DNA of 64,000 nt from CAZTQN01 sp964615765. GTDB taxonomy: Bacteria; Planctomycetota; Phycisphaerae; Phycisphaerales; UBA1924. Shown in pieces: positions 31,363 to 38,607 of the stretch (position 1 is its first letter; each line of letters begins with the position of its first letter). The DNA is taken from assembly GCA_964615765.1 (NCBI GenBank), contig CAZTQN010000022.1, forward strand, positions 3,018-67,017, given 5' to 3'. The notes beneath the pieces were generated by a model. That model saw only the letters and a program-made list of their open reading frames with translations. It ran no database searches and was not told the origin of the DNA. The position numbers and the translations under genes are program-made.

Positions 31363-31722
31363 TCAGGTGCCGGTCAGAGGCGGACGCGTGGCCCGCATGG
31401 GCTGAGCGCGGCCGAAGGGCGAACGCGGGTTGTTGGCCGGCGCTTGCGCGCCCAGGCCACCGGGAAGCGGGACCTTCGCGGGGACCGGCCCGGGCGCATT
31501 GGTGGCCAGGGCTGGTCGCGGTGCGGCGCCGGCGCCGGTGCCCGCGCCGACCTGCAGTGTGGACTGCGGGGCGATGACGGGCGGCGGTGCCGACTGCGGG
31601 CCGGCGCCGATGGGGCCGGTGGCCGGGTCGTGCAGACGCCGGGCGCGGGCCGCGTCGATGTCGCGGTCGAGCTTGTTGAGAATGGATCGGACTTGGTCGA
31701 GAGCGCGCTGCGACGTAGCCAT
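31363..31722 (-). CDS. Small Pro/Ala-rich protein of unknown function
   Basis: The 119-residue product starts at 31722 after an excellent site (GGGGAGGAA seven bases upstream), which decides the start over longer frames. The first 32 residues form a charged amphipathic helix (ALDQVRSILNKLDRDIDAAR) and the rest is Pro/Ala/Gly-rich and probably disordered. No signal peptide was seen. It precedes the STAS gene on the same strand, so it may be part of the same unit. Family not recognised. Confidence 0.6.
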   Translation of the reverse strand: MATSQRALDQVRSILNKLDRDIDAARARRLHDPATGPIGAGPQSAPPPVIAPQSTLQVGAGTGAGAAPRPALATNAPGPVPAKVPLPGGLGAQAPANNPRSPFGRAQPMRATRPPLTGT

Positions 31723-32040
31723 GGGCGGATTCCTCCCCAGCAACGCGTCCGGTATCGGGCGGATCCGGGGTCGACTTGGCCCCCGTGCGGATGAGCACGT
31801 CGGCGGGGTGGCCGAAGGTGGGGTTGTGCCGGTTAGCACAACTGGGGAGTGGGCGGAAAGTTGCAGAGTTGGCCGAGAACCGGCCAACGCGGCGCAAAGC
31901 GGTCATGTCCGGGTCTGCCCTTGGTTGGGTGTGCAGACTGGACAGAAGGTGTGTCAGCACTGACGGAAACGGGCCGGGCGGGCGTCTGGAGGGGCCATGG
32001 GCTGGTGGTTGGGGGGGCGGTGGAAGAGGATGAAACGCAG
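31723..32040. other. Divergent intergenic region with one hairpin
   Basis: These 318 bp separate the minus-strand small gene from the + strand epimerase. GTTGGCC (31868-31874) and GGCCAAC (31882-31888) form a 7-bp stem. No confident promoter elements or genes were seen. Confidence 0.4.
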
Positions 32041-33384
32041 ATGAACACGCCGCAGACTCGCCGCATGTTTCTGTCCACTGGCCTGGCGACCGGGGTTGGC
32101 TTGGGGCTGGCGGGGGGGCTGGCGAGCGGACTGGCGGCGGGCGGCGGGCGAGCGCTCGCGGCCCTGGGCAGCGGGCTCGGCGAGCCGGGCGCTGATCCGA
32201 AGGCGGGCGGCGAGGCGGCCGGGAAGGGTGGCGGGTTGAAGATTTTGATCCTGGGCGGGACGGGGTTCTTGGGGCCGGCCGTGCTGGACGCGGCCCGGGC
32301 GCGGGGACACACCGTCACGCTGTTCAATCGCGGACGGACGGAGAAGCGCAAGCCGGGGCAGTTCGAGGATGTTGAGAAGCTCTACGGCAATCGCGATCCG
32401 AACCTGACGGCGGACGAGAAGGATCCGGAGTCGCCCAAAGGGCTCAAGGCGCTGGAGGGGCGAGCGTGGGACGCGGTGGTGGATACGTCGGGGTATGTGC
32501 CGCGGGTGGTCAAGGCGTCGGCGGAGCTGCTGGCGCCGAAGGTGAAGCACTACACGTTCATCTCGACGATCTCGGTGTACGCGAAGAACGACACGCCGGG
32601 GGCGGACGAGTCGGCGGACGTCGGCACGATGGCGGACCCGACGATCGAGACGATGGGGGCGCAGTCGGAGAACTACGGGCCGCTGAAGGCGCTTTGCGAG
32701 CAGGCGGCGGAAGCGGCGATGCCGGGGCGCGTGCTGAACATTCGCCCGGGGTTCATCGTCGGGCCGAACGATCCGACGGACCGGTTCACGTATTGGCCGG
32801 TGCGTGCGACCAAGGGCGGGAAGATGCTGTGCCCGGGGGACGGGACGGACCCGGTGCAGTTCATCGACGTGCGCGACTTGGCGGAGTTCATCATCCGCGG
32901 CATTGAGAAGAACACGACGGGCGTGTTCAACGTGACGGGGCCGAAGGAGTCGCTGCCGTTCAAGGAAGTTGTGGGCGCGTGCTTGCGGGCGAGCGGGCTG
33001 GACACGACGCCGACGTGGGTGCCGATCGATTTCCTGCAGGATCAGGGGGTGGCGCTGGGGGCGGAGCTGCCGATCTTCATCCCGCCGCGTGGTGAGGTGG
33101 CGGGGTTCCACACGCGCTCGGTGGCGAAGGCGGTGGCGGCGGGCCTGACGTTCCGCACGGCGGACGACACGTGCCGTGCGATTCTGGCGTGGTGGCCGAA
33201 GGAACTGGAGCGGCGGAAGACGGTGACGGCGCAGATGATGGAAGAAGCGGCGAAGTCGGGCAAGCCGGCGCCGAAGATGGCCGACCCGGACAAGCTGCGG
33301 GCGGGGATGACGCGCGAGCGCGAGCGGGAAATCGTGGCGGCGTGGGAGGCGAAGGAGAAGGAAGGGAAGGGGGTGGGGGGGTGA
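32041..33384 (+). CDS. Tat-exported NAD-dependent epimerase/dehydratase family protein
   Basis: The 447-residue product begins with a twin-arginine-like signal (TRRMFLSTGLATGVGLGLAG). A Rossmann fold follows: LKILILGGTGFLGPAVLDAA (GGTGFLG nucleotide loop), TLFNRGRTEKRKPG, DAVVDTSGYVPRVVKASAEL, HYTFISTISVYAKND. Then YGPLKALCEQAAE contains the YxxxK catalytic pair of extended SDRs, and there are substrate-domain segments VLNIRPGFIVGPNDPTDRFT and FIDVRDLAEFIIRGIEKN. It resembles the isoflavone-reductase/NAD-dependent epimerase class often Tat-exported in planctomycetes. The substrate is not determinable. The long C-terminal extension is Lys/Glu-rich and helical. The gene end is followed at once by GGGGGTGA repeats. 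Confidence 0.88.
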   Translation: MNTPQTRRMFLSTGLATGVGLGLAGGLASGLAAGGGRALAALGSGLGEPGADPKAGGEAAGKGGGLKILILGGTGFLGPAVLDAARARGHTVTLFNRGRTEKRKPGQFEDVEKLYGNRDPNLTADEKDPESPKGLKALEGRAWDAVVDTSGYVPRVVKASAELLAPKVKHYTFISTISVYAKNDTPGADESADVGTMADPTIETMGAQSENYGPLKALCEQAAEAAMPGRVLNIRPGFIVGPNDPTDRFTYWPVRATKGGKMLCPGDGTDPVQFIDVRDLAEFIIRGIEKNTTGVFNVTGPKESLPFKEVVGACLRASGLDTTPTWVPIDFLQDQGVALGAELPIFIPPRGEVAGFHTRSVAKAVAAGLTFRTADDTCRAILAWWPKELERRKTVTAQMMEEAAKSGKPAPKMADPDKLRAGMTREREREIVAAWEAKEKEGKGVGG

Positions 33385-33497
33385 GGGGAGGTGGAGTGAG
33401 GGGGTGAGGGGGTGAGGGGGTGAGGGGGTGACGGGGTGAGGGGGTGAGGGGGTGAGGGGGTGACGCGGTGACGCGGTGACGCGGTGACGCGGTGAGG
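33385..33497. repeat. GGGGGTGA then GGTGACGC arrays after the epimerase stop
   Basis: Seven or more GTGAGGGG units begin within 20 bp of the stop, then change into five GTGACGCG units (33460-33495). Confidence 0.9.
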
Positions 33498-33527
33498 ATT
33501 ATGGCATTGGCTGCGCGTTTGTCTGTC

Positions 33528-33892
33528 GGGCTGCGGCCCCGGAGGGGCCAGGGGTTGTAGCCACGGGTGGAGCTTCGCCCGCGTCCTCGCGGGCGGAGCG
33601 GAACCCGTGGAGGCGGCGCGGTGATCTCTCCGCTGCCCCGAAGGGGCAGAGGAGTTACGGCGCCATGAGTTTGCTCATTTGAACACGTATTGCTCGTGGT
33701 TGTTCGTGGGGATTGGTGGGAGCAGTTCCTCCGCCCCTATCGGGGCGGGCGTGTGTGATCGTGCCGGGGTCCACGGGTGGAGCGTGGCCCAGAGCGGCCA
33801 CGCTCCACCCGTGGCTACAGGCCGGTGCCCCTTCGGGGCGGGGAGATGGCGCGTGGCTACAGGCCGGCGCCCCTTCGGGGCGGGGACTCTTC
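33528..33892. repeat. Cluster of palindromic elements
   Basis: This gene-free stretch holds several hairpins: GGCCCC-GGA-GGGGCC (about 33536-33550), CGCCCGCG-TCCT-CGCGGGCG (about 33577-33596) and TGCCCC-GAA-GGGGCA (about 33634-33648). The largest is a perfect 19-bp inverted repeat CCACGGGTGGAGCGTGGCC at 33771-33789 with its complement at 33796-33814. Two copies of a unit starting GTGGCTACAGGCCGG and holding GCCCC-TTC-GGGGC lie at 33811-33843 and 33854-33888. They are REP/BIME-like intergenic elements. Confidence 0.8.
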
Positions 33893-33947
33893 GCACCCCC
33901 ATTCGACCCCCCCACCCCCCCCACTCCCACCGCGCCAACAATGCCGC

Positions 33948-34697
33948 ATGGATCATGGGCATGGGGCGGGGCATCAGCATGGGGACGCGGCGGGGCCTGG
34001 GGCGGGCCGGGGGGTAGATGCGCGCGGGATTTTGAAGGGGGCGAAGCTGCGGGTGACGGGGGTGCGGCTGGATGTGCTCGCCGTGCTGGCGGAGAGTGGG
34101 CAGGCGCTCAATGCGCAGCAGGTGTATGAAGCGGTGGCGGCCCGGGCCGGGAGAGGCGGCGCGGGGGGTGAAGGTGGCGGCGGGGGCGCGGCGCCGGATC
34201 GGGTCACGGTTTATCGCACGCTCAATGCGCTAGTGGATGCCGGGGCGGCTCACAAGGTTGATCCCGGCGATCGCGTGTTCCGGTTTCGGCTGACGGACCA
34301 TGCCCACTGTCATGGGCATGAGCACGATCACGAGCACCCGCACTTTGTGTGTGACGACTGCGGCACCGTCGAGTGTCTTGAGGGGGCCAAGGTGCAGATC
34401 ACGCCGGGGCCGGAGATGAGCGCGGGGCATGGGGCCCGGGCCGGGAAGGGCGGAGCGGGCGCGGGCGGCGGGGCGGGCGGTGTGGGGCGGCGGACGGTGC
34501 GGCCGGATGTGGTGCTGCACGGGACGTGCGCGTCGTGCGGGGATGAGGACGCGCGACGGGAAGAGGTTGGCGCGGCGGGGGGCGGGACAGCCGCACACGC
34601 GGCGGGGGCCGCGGGGAAGGGCGACGGCACGCCAAGGGGCAAGCCCGGCGCGAAGTCGGCCGGGGCGGGGAAGAAGAAGACGACGCGGCGCGGGTGA
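33948..34697 (+). CDS. Fur family metalloregulator with His-rich segments
   Basis: The 249-residue product has a winged-helix DNA-binding domain of the Fur superfamily: LRVTGVRLDVLAVLAESGQA, NAQQVYEAVAAR, PDRVTVYRTLNALVDAGAAH, KVDPGDRVFRFRL. Metal sites are HAHCHGHEHDHEHPHFVCDD (HxHFxC), CDDCGTVEC and a C-terminal CASCG giving two Cys-x2-Cys pairs for structural zinc. It starts at the ATG at 33948, adding an N-terminal HGHGAGHQHG. Glycine-rich linkers split the domains and a basic Lys/Ala tail follows, making it longer than usual Fur/Zur (about 140). The metal (Zn or Fe) and the regulon cannot be told. Confidence 0.85.
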   Translation: MDHGHGAGHQHGDAAGPGAGRGVDARGILKGAKLRVTGVRLDVLAVLAESGQALNAQQVYEAVAARAGRGGAGGEGGGGGAAPDRVTVYRTLNALVDAGAAHKVDPGDRVFRFRLTDHAHCHGHEHDHEHPHFVCDDCGTVECLEGAKVQITPGPEMSAGHGARAGKGGAGAGGGAGGVGRRTVRPDVVLHGTCASCGDEDARREEVGAAGGGTAAHAAGAAGKGDGTPRGKPGAKSAGAGKKKTTRRG

Positions 34698-34758
34698 GCG
34701 GGGCTGAGCGCGGGTGCGTGCGGGTGATCGCGGGTGATCTCGCTTGGGTCGGCGTGGC

Positions 34759-34891
34759 GGGCGGGAGGGTGATCCCGCCCGGAATGTGAAAGTTGTGCGA
34801 CGTCGCGACGTTGTGTGCATCCGTCGGCACCGATCGCCGAGATGGTTGGTATCGGACTTGGTCTTGAAGCCGCGCTCACTCTGAGCGCGGC
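34759..34891. promoter_or_regulatory. Hairpin-rich leader between fur-like and prepilin genes
   Basis: GGGCGGGA/TCCCGCCC (34759-34780) is a terminator-like stem without a T-run. A perfect 12-bp palindrome ACGTCGCGACGT is at 34800-34811. GCCGCGCTCA-CTC-TGAGCGCGGC (34869-34891) is a 10-bp stem 36 bp before the prepilin ATG. Any regulatory role is inference. Confidence 0.4.
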
Positions 34892-34927
34892 GTGAAGTCC
34901 TGGCGCGAGGCAGCACGGAGGTAGAGC

Positions 34928-35713
34928 ATGCGGACGCGATGCGGGCGCGCGGCGTTTACGTTGATCGAGCTGCTGGTGGTCATCGCGATCATCGCGCTCT
35001 TGATCGGGATCCTGCTGCCGGCGCTGGCGTCGGCGCGCGAGGGGGCGAGGAAACTCAAGTGCGGCGCGTCGCTGCGGCAGGTGCAGACGGCGGTGTTCGC
35101 GTACGGAAATGACTATCGCGACAGTCTGCCCTTGCCCAACTGGGGGCCGCAGGCGTGGGTGGATGGCGGGTGGTTGTACGGCGCGGGGCGTGGACAGGCG
35201 GGCACGAACCCTGGGAATCCGCTGGACTTCACGGCGGAGGATCTGAAGACCGGGTCGGTGTGGCCGTATTTGGAGATAGAGGGCGCGTACGTGTGCCCGT
35301 CGCACCGGGCGAATCCGGACGGGAAGCCGCGGAGCGCGGGGACGTCGGGGATCACCAGTTTCATCATGAACGGGGCGGTGAAGGCGTACGGGCGGTCGGA
35401 CTGGTCATTCCGGATTGATCAGCTCGAGTCGCGCGCGATTCTGATGTGGGACGCGAGCGAACTGGGGCCGGTGGCGTTCAATGACGGGGCGAGCTTCGCG
35501 GATGAGGCGCTGGGCGTGAACACGTCGCCCTCGAGCGGCGGGCCGGACCCGGACGCGCCGCGGGGCGTGCGCGAGCCGCGGCATGGGCAGGGGATCAACA
35601 TGGCCGCGATGGACGGGAGTTCCACCTGGTGGACGCGGACGCAGTATCAGAAGGAACTGGACAACCGCCCGGGGCGGCTGTGGTGCAACCCGATGACGGT
35701 GGACGGGCGGTGA
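34928..35713 (+). CDS. Prepilin-type protein (type II pseudopilin / planctomycete H-type)
   Basis: The 261-residue product begins at the ATG after GGAGG (six bases). It has a short basic leader and the N-methylation motif AAFTLIELLVVIAIIALLIG, then LPALASAREGARKLKCGASL and QVQTAVFAYGNDY, the standard beginning of planctomycete prepilin-like proteins. The C-terminal globular part has CPSHRANPDGKPR and ends MAAMDGSSTWWTRTQYQ, comparable to the DGHV-type ending of this class. It is assembled in the inner membrane or as a pseudopilus after prepilin peptidase cleavage. No peptidase or assembly ATPase was seen near it. Confidence 0.85.
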   Translation: MRTRCGRAAFTLIELLVVIAIIALLIGILLPALASAREGARKLKCGASLRQVQTAVFAYGNDYRDSLPLPNWGPQAWVDGGWLYGAGRGQAGTNPGNPLDFTAEDLKTGSVWPYLEIEGAYVCPSHRANPDGKPRSAGTSGITSFIMNGAVKAYGRSDWSFRIDQLESRAILMWDASELGPVAFNDGASFADEALGVNTSPSSGGPDPDAPRGVREPRHGQGINMAAMDGSSTWWTRTQYQKELDNRPGRLWCNPMTVDGR

Positions 35714-35767
35714 GCGGGTGAGCGCTGCGCGGCGATCGCGCGGCGGGCGCCATCGAGTTCGCGGTGC

Positions 35768-36547
35768 TCAGCGCCGGCGTCGGGCCAGCAGGACGACGCC
35801 GGAGAGGGCGACGATGGTGGCGGTGTTGCCGGCGGGGATGAAGGGGATGACGCGGATGTTGTCGACGCCGAGCGAGGCGGTGATGGCGTCGCCGCCGGGC
35901 GCGGGGAGGACGTTGTGGCGGAGCGAGATCTGCGAGACGCCCGTCATGCCGACTTCGACGGGGAGCGTGCCCTGAACCTGCTGGAGCCCGAAGAAGCCGT
36001 AGGGCGAGAAGAGCCACTGGTAAGTGCGCCACTGGCCGTCGGCGGGGACGACGGCGACGTCGGTGGTGCTATAGCGGTTGGTGTTGGTGTTGAAGAAGGT
36101 CCAGCGCATGGAGACGGGCGTCTGGCCGAAGTTGGCCATCGCGGCTTCCATGCCGATGATGATGGGTGATTGGTAGTTGCCCGTCCAGCGCACGTCGGAG
36201 TTGGTGAGGGCGAGGTTGGGAGAGCCGCCGGCGCCGCTGGAGATGCGGACATAGGCGTCGAAGGCGCCGCTGGGCCCGCCGTTGGAGACGAGGGTGGGTG
36301 CGGATCCGCCGCCCCACCCGCCGAGCGTGCCGGAGGCGAAGGACTCGAAGGCCTCGGGGTCGACGGCGAGGGCGGCGGCGGTGGGCGTGAGCAGGGCGAG
36401 GCCGGCGAGGACGGCGCGGCGGGCGCGGTTGGCAGATTCCAGACGTGAGCCTGAAGACCCCACGCGGAGCGTGGGGGTACCCAGCAGCAGCGCAGGGCGG
36501 CGCGGTGTCGGAGCGCTGGAGGGGGTGGCGGCGGTGGATGTGGGCAT
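35768..36547 (-). CDS. Secreted PEP-CTERM-like protein
   Basis: The 259-residue product has signal segment RRAVLAGLALLTPTAAALAV, preceded by an unusually long N-terminus. A beta-sandwich body follows (ESFASGTLGGWGGGSAPTLV, YVRISSGAGGSPNLALTNSD, MRWTFFNTNTNRY, WRTYQWLFSPYGFF, LGVDNIRVI). The tail IPFIPAGNTATIVALSGVVL with ARRRR is of the PEP-CTERM type. The fold resembles exported carbohydrate-binding-like anchor domains; no catalysis is expected. Residues about 24-30 (TPTLRVG) come from the CCCCACGC-GGA-GCGTGGGG palindrome, so either the true start is further downstream or the element has entered the signal region. Confidence 0.78.
   Translation of the reverse strand: MPTSTAATPSSAPTPRRPALLLGTPTLRVGSSGSRLESANRARRAVLAGLALLTPTAAALAVDPEAFESFASGTLGGWGGGSAPTLVSNGGPSGAFDAYVRISSGAGGSPNLALTNSDVRWTGNYQSPIIIGMEAAMANFGQTPVSMRWTFFNTNTNRYSTTDVAVVPADGQWRTYQWLFSPYGFFGLQQVQGTLPVEVGMTGVSQISLRHNVLPAPGGDAITASLGVDNIRVIPFIPAGNTATIVALSGVVLLARRRR
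36458..36476. repeat. CCCCACGC-GGA-GCGTGGGG palindrome in the coding start
   Basis: This is a perfect copy of the palindrome at 26126-26144, here inside the 5' part of the 35768 gene. Confidence 0.8.
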
Positions 36548-36746
36548 GGTGTCGGTCTCGTGAGGCCGGCGGGGAGTGCGGCGGCCGCGTGCACAGCGCA
36601 GTCGCCCGATGAACTGTGTCTATCAGACACGCGCGGGGCCAGCGGGAAGACGGGGCGGGCGCGAAAATCGCGCAAAGACGGGGCCCGCGGGCGTCAGAAC
36701 CGGGGTGTTCCGACCGAAACGGCCCGCAGGCGGGTTATCGTGGGCC

Positions 36747-37949
36747 ATGCGAGTTCTGGGAACACGGTGCGGCGTGATGGTGAGCCTGATGGTGGCGGGC
36801 GCGGTGGTGGGCGCGGCGGCGGCGCCGGTCATTGCGGCGGCGCCAGCGACTGCGGCGGCGGCGACACAGGCCGCGATGTCCGCGGGCGCGGCGAAGGGGC
36901 TTGACCTTGCAGACGCCGGCGCGGATGTGCGGATGAATCACGTGCAGGTGATCGGGACGCACAACAGTTACAAGTTGTTGCCGGAGGCGGGGCTGATGCG
37001 GGTGATGCAGGCGGCGGACCGCCGCGCGGGCGGGATTGACTATGCGCACCTGCCGCTGGTGGATCAGTTGAACCTGGGGCTGCGCGGGTTGGAACTGGAT
37101 ATCTACTTTGACCCGGACGGCGGGCGGTACGCGCGGCCGCTGGGACATCGGCTGGTGGAAGCCGCGGGCGGCACGCCGGAACCGCTGGACCCGGGCGGGG
37201 AGCTCAAGTCGCCCGGGTTCAAGATCATGCATCAGGCGGACTTCGATTTTCGATCGACGGTGTTCGCGTTCGAGCGGGCGCTGGACACGCTCGCCGCGTG
37301 GTCGGCGGCGAACCCGAACCATCTGCCGATCGTCGTGACGATGAACACGCAGGACGGGAAGGACGGATATCCGGGGGCGGTCGAGCCGGTGCGGTTTGAT
37401 GCGGCGGTGTTCGCGGAGTTGGATCGGACGCTGCGCGAGCGGCTTGGGGGCAAGTTGCTGACGCCGGATCGTGTGCGCGGGGATGCGGAGACGTTGGAGA
37501 GCGCGGTGCTGACGCGTGGATGGCCGCGGCTGCGCGATGTGCGCGGCATGTTCCTGTTCGTGCTCGACGAGGGCGGCGCGACGCGGGCGACGTATCTGGA
37601 GGGGCACCCGTCGCTGAAAGGCCGGGCGATGTTCACGACGTCCGACCCCGGCGCGCCGGACGCGGCGTTTCTGGTGATGAACGAGCCGGTGCAGAACGGC
37701 GGGCGGATCCGGACGCTGGTGGAGAAGGGCTACTTCGTGCGGACGCGGGCCGACGCGGGGACGGAGGAGGCGCGGACGGGGGACCGCACGAGGTTTGAGG
37801 CGGCGATGGCGAGCGGGGCGCAGGTGATCTCGACGGACTACCCGGTGCCGGACCTGCGAAGACGGCCGGGGTTCGTGGTGCGGTTTGAGGGGGCGGTGGG
37901 GTTTGTGCGGTGGAATCCGGTGGTGGGCGAGGCGGAGATGACGCGGTGA
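36747..37949 (+). CDS. Secreted calcium-dependent phosphatidylinositol-specific phospholipase C-like protein
   Basis: The 400-residue product has a signal peptide (VSLMVAGAVVGAAAAPVIAA) and a TIM-barrel phosphodiesterase of the Ca2+-dependent PI-PLC class. Motifs are MNHVQVIGTHNSYKLL (catalytic His), QLNLGLRGLELDIYFDPDGG (metal ligands), FKIMHQADFDFRST (second His), PIVVTMNTQDGKDG, MFLFVLDEGG and FEAAMASGAQVISTDYPVPD. It is likely extracytoplasmic, cleaving a phosphodiester in lipids or glycerophosphodiesters. The ATG at 36747 is chosen because the signal peptide starts there. The last residues MTR and the stop codon are made by the GTGACGCG repeat that follows. Confidence 0.85.
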   Translation: MRVLGTRCGVMVSLMVAGAVVGAAAAPVIAAAPATAAAATQAAMSAGAAKGLDLADAGADVRMNHVQVIGTHNSYKLLPEAGLMRVMQAADRRAGGIDYAHLPLVDQLNLGLRGLELDIYFDPDGGRYARPLGHRLVEAAGGTPEPLDPGGELKSPGFKIMHQADFDFRSTVFAFERALDTLAAWSAANPNHLPIVVTMNTQDGKDGYPGAVEPVRFDAAVFAELDRTLRERLGGKLLTPDRVRGDAETLESAVLTRGWPRLRDVRGMFLFVLDEGGATRATYLEGHPSLKGRAMFTTSDPGAPDAAFLVMNEPVQNGGRIRTLVEKGYFVRTRADAGTEEARTGDRTRFEAAMASGAQVISTDYPVPDLRRRPGFVVRFEGAVGFVRWNPVVGEAEMTR

Positions 37950-37984
37950 CGCGGTGACGCGGTGACGCGGTGAGGGGGTGACGC
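37936..37984. repeat. GGTGACGC array overlapping the phospholipase stop codon
   Basis: ATGACGCGGTGACGCGGTGA with further units; the first TGA in phase is the gene's stop codon. Confidence 0.9.
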
Positions 37985-38016
37985 GGGGCGGTGTCGAGAC
38001 GGCGCCGGCCTGTGGT

Positions 38017-38406
38017 TCAGTCGCGGACGATCTGGTACTCGGCGACACGCCCGTTGGCGTCGAACCGCACGACGAGCCATTCGGAGTCGATGCCGACGAA
38101 GCCGCGCTCTGTGCCGAGCCAGTACACCAGGTCCCAGTCGGTGAAGAAGCCGGGCTCTTTATGGTCACCAAGCATGGCGGTGACTTCTGCACGCGACTTC
38201 CCGTCCAACAGGCGGCGGGCGACGATGCGGTCCGCCATCGCGAGCCGCGCGGCCTCCTGCTTGCGGTCCGACCACACCGCCTTGTCGAAGGCGCGGCCTC
38301 GGAACACAAAGGCCAAAGCCCCGGCGGCGGCGGCGACCAGCACGATGAACGCGGCGATCAGCGTCAGCAGCGCGCGAGTCTGACGCTTTGTGTTTGCCGA
38401 TGCCAT
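38017..38406 (-). CDS. Small membrane-anchored protein, BamE/SmpA-like fold possible
   Basis: The 129-residue product starts at the ATG at 38406. It has an N-terminal transmembrane helix (LTLIAAFIVLVAAAAGALAF), then a small domain (DRIVARRLLDGKSRAEVTAM, LGDHKEPG, DLVYWLGTERGFVGIDSEWL, VVRFDANGRVAEYQIV). The 'helix, GxSRAEVxxxLG, short loop, YxLG, DSEWLxxxFDxxGRV' order resembles SmpA/BamE-type domains found as lipoproteins or anchored proteins in planctomycetes. It lies between the phospholipase and dprA on the opposite strand. Exact function unknown. Confidence 0.65.
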   Translation of the reverse strand: MASANTKRQTRALLTLIAAFIVLVAAAAGALAFVFRGRAFDKAVWSDRKQEAARLAMADRIVARRLLDGKSRAEVTAMLGDHKEPGFFTDWDLVYWLGTERGFVGIDSEWLVVRFDANGRVAEYQIVRD

Positions 38407-38570
38407 TCCCGCGGGCTGCCGATCAGTGTCCAGCGCTGCGCGACGGGGTTGAGAGGGCGCAGATTCCAGCACGAGCGAGGGTATGGGCCGCTTGTCGTCG
38501 CGGCCGTGCCTTTTCGTTCGCTGATGCTGCGTCGCTTGGCCACACTCGGCGAGGTTCGGTTTGCCTGCGC

Positions 38571-38599
38571 TTGTGCGCAAGCAGCCGCTCCGGTACACT
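38571..38599 (+). promoter_or_regulatory. Sigma70-like promoter of dprA
   Basis: TTGTGC (38571-38576), 17-bp spacer, TACACT (38594-38599), with the dprA ATG at 38608. The distance of eight bases predicts a leaderless or nearly leaderless transcript. Confidence 0.4.
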
Positions 38600-38607
38600 C
38601 CGAACAT

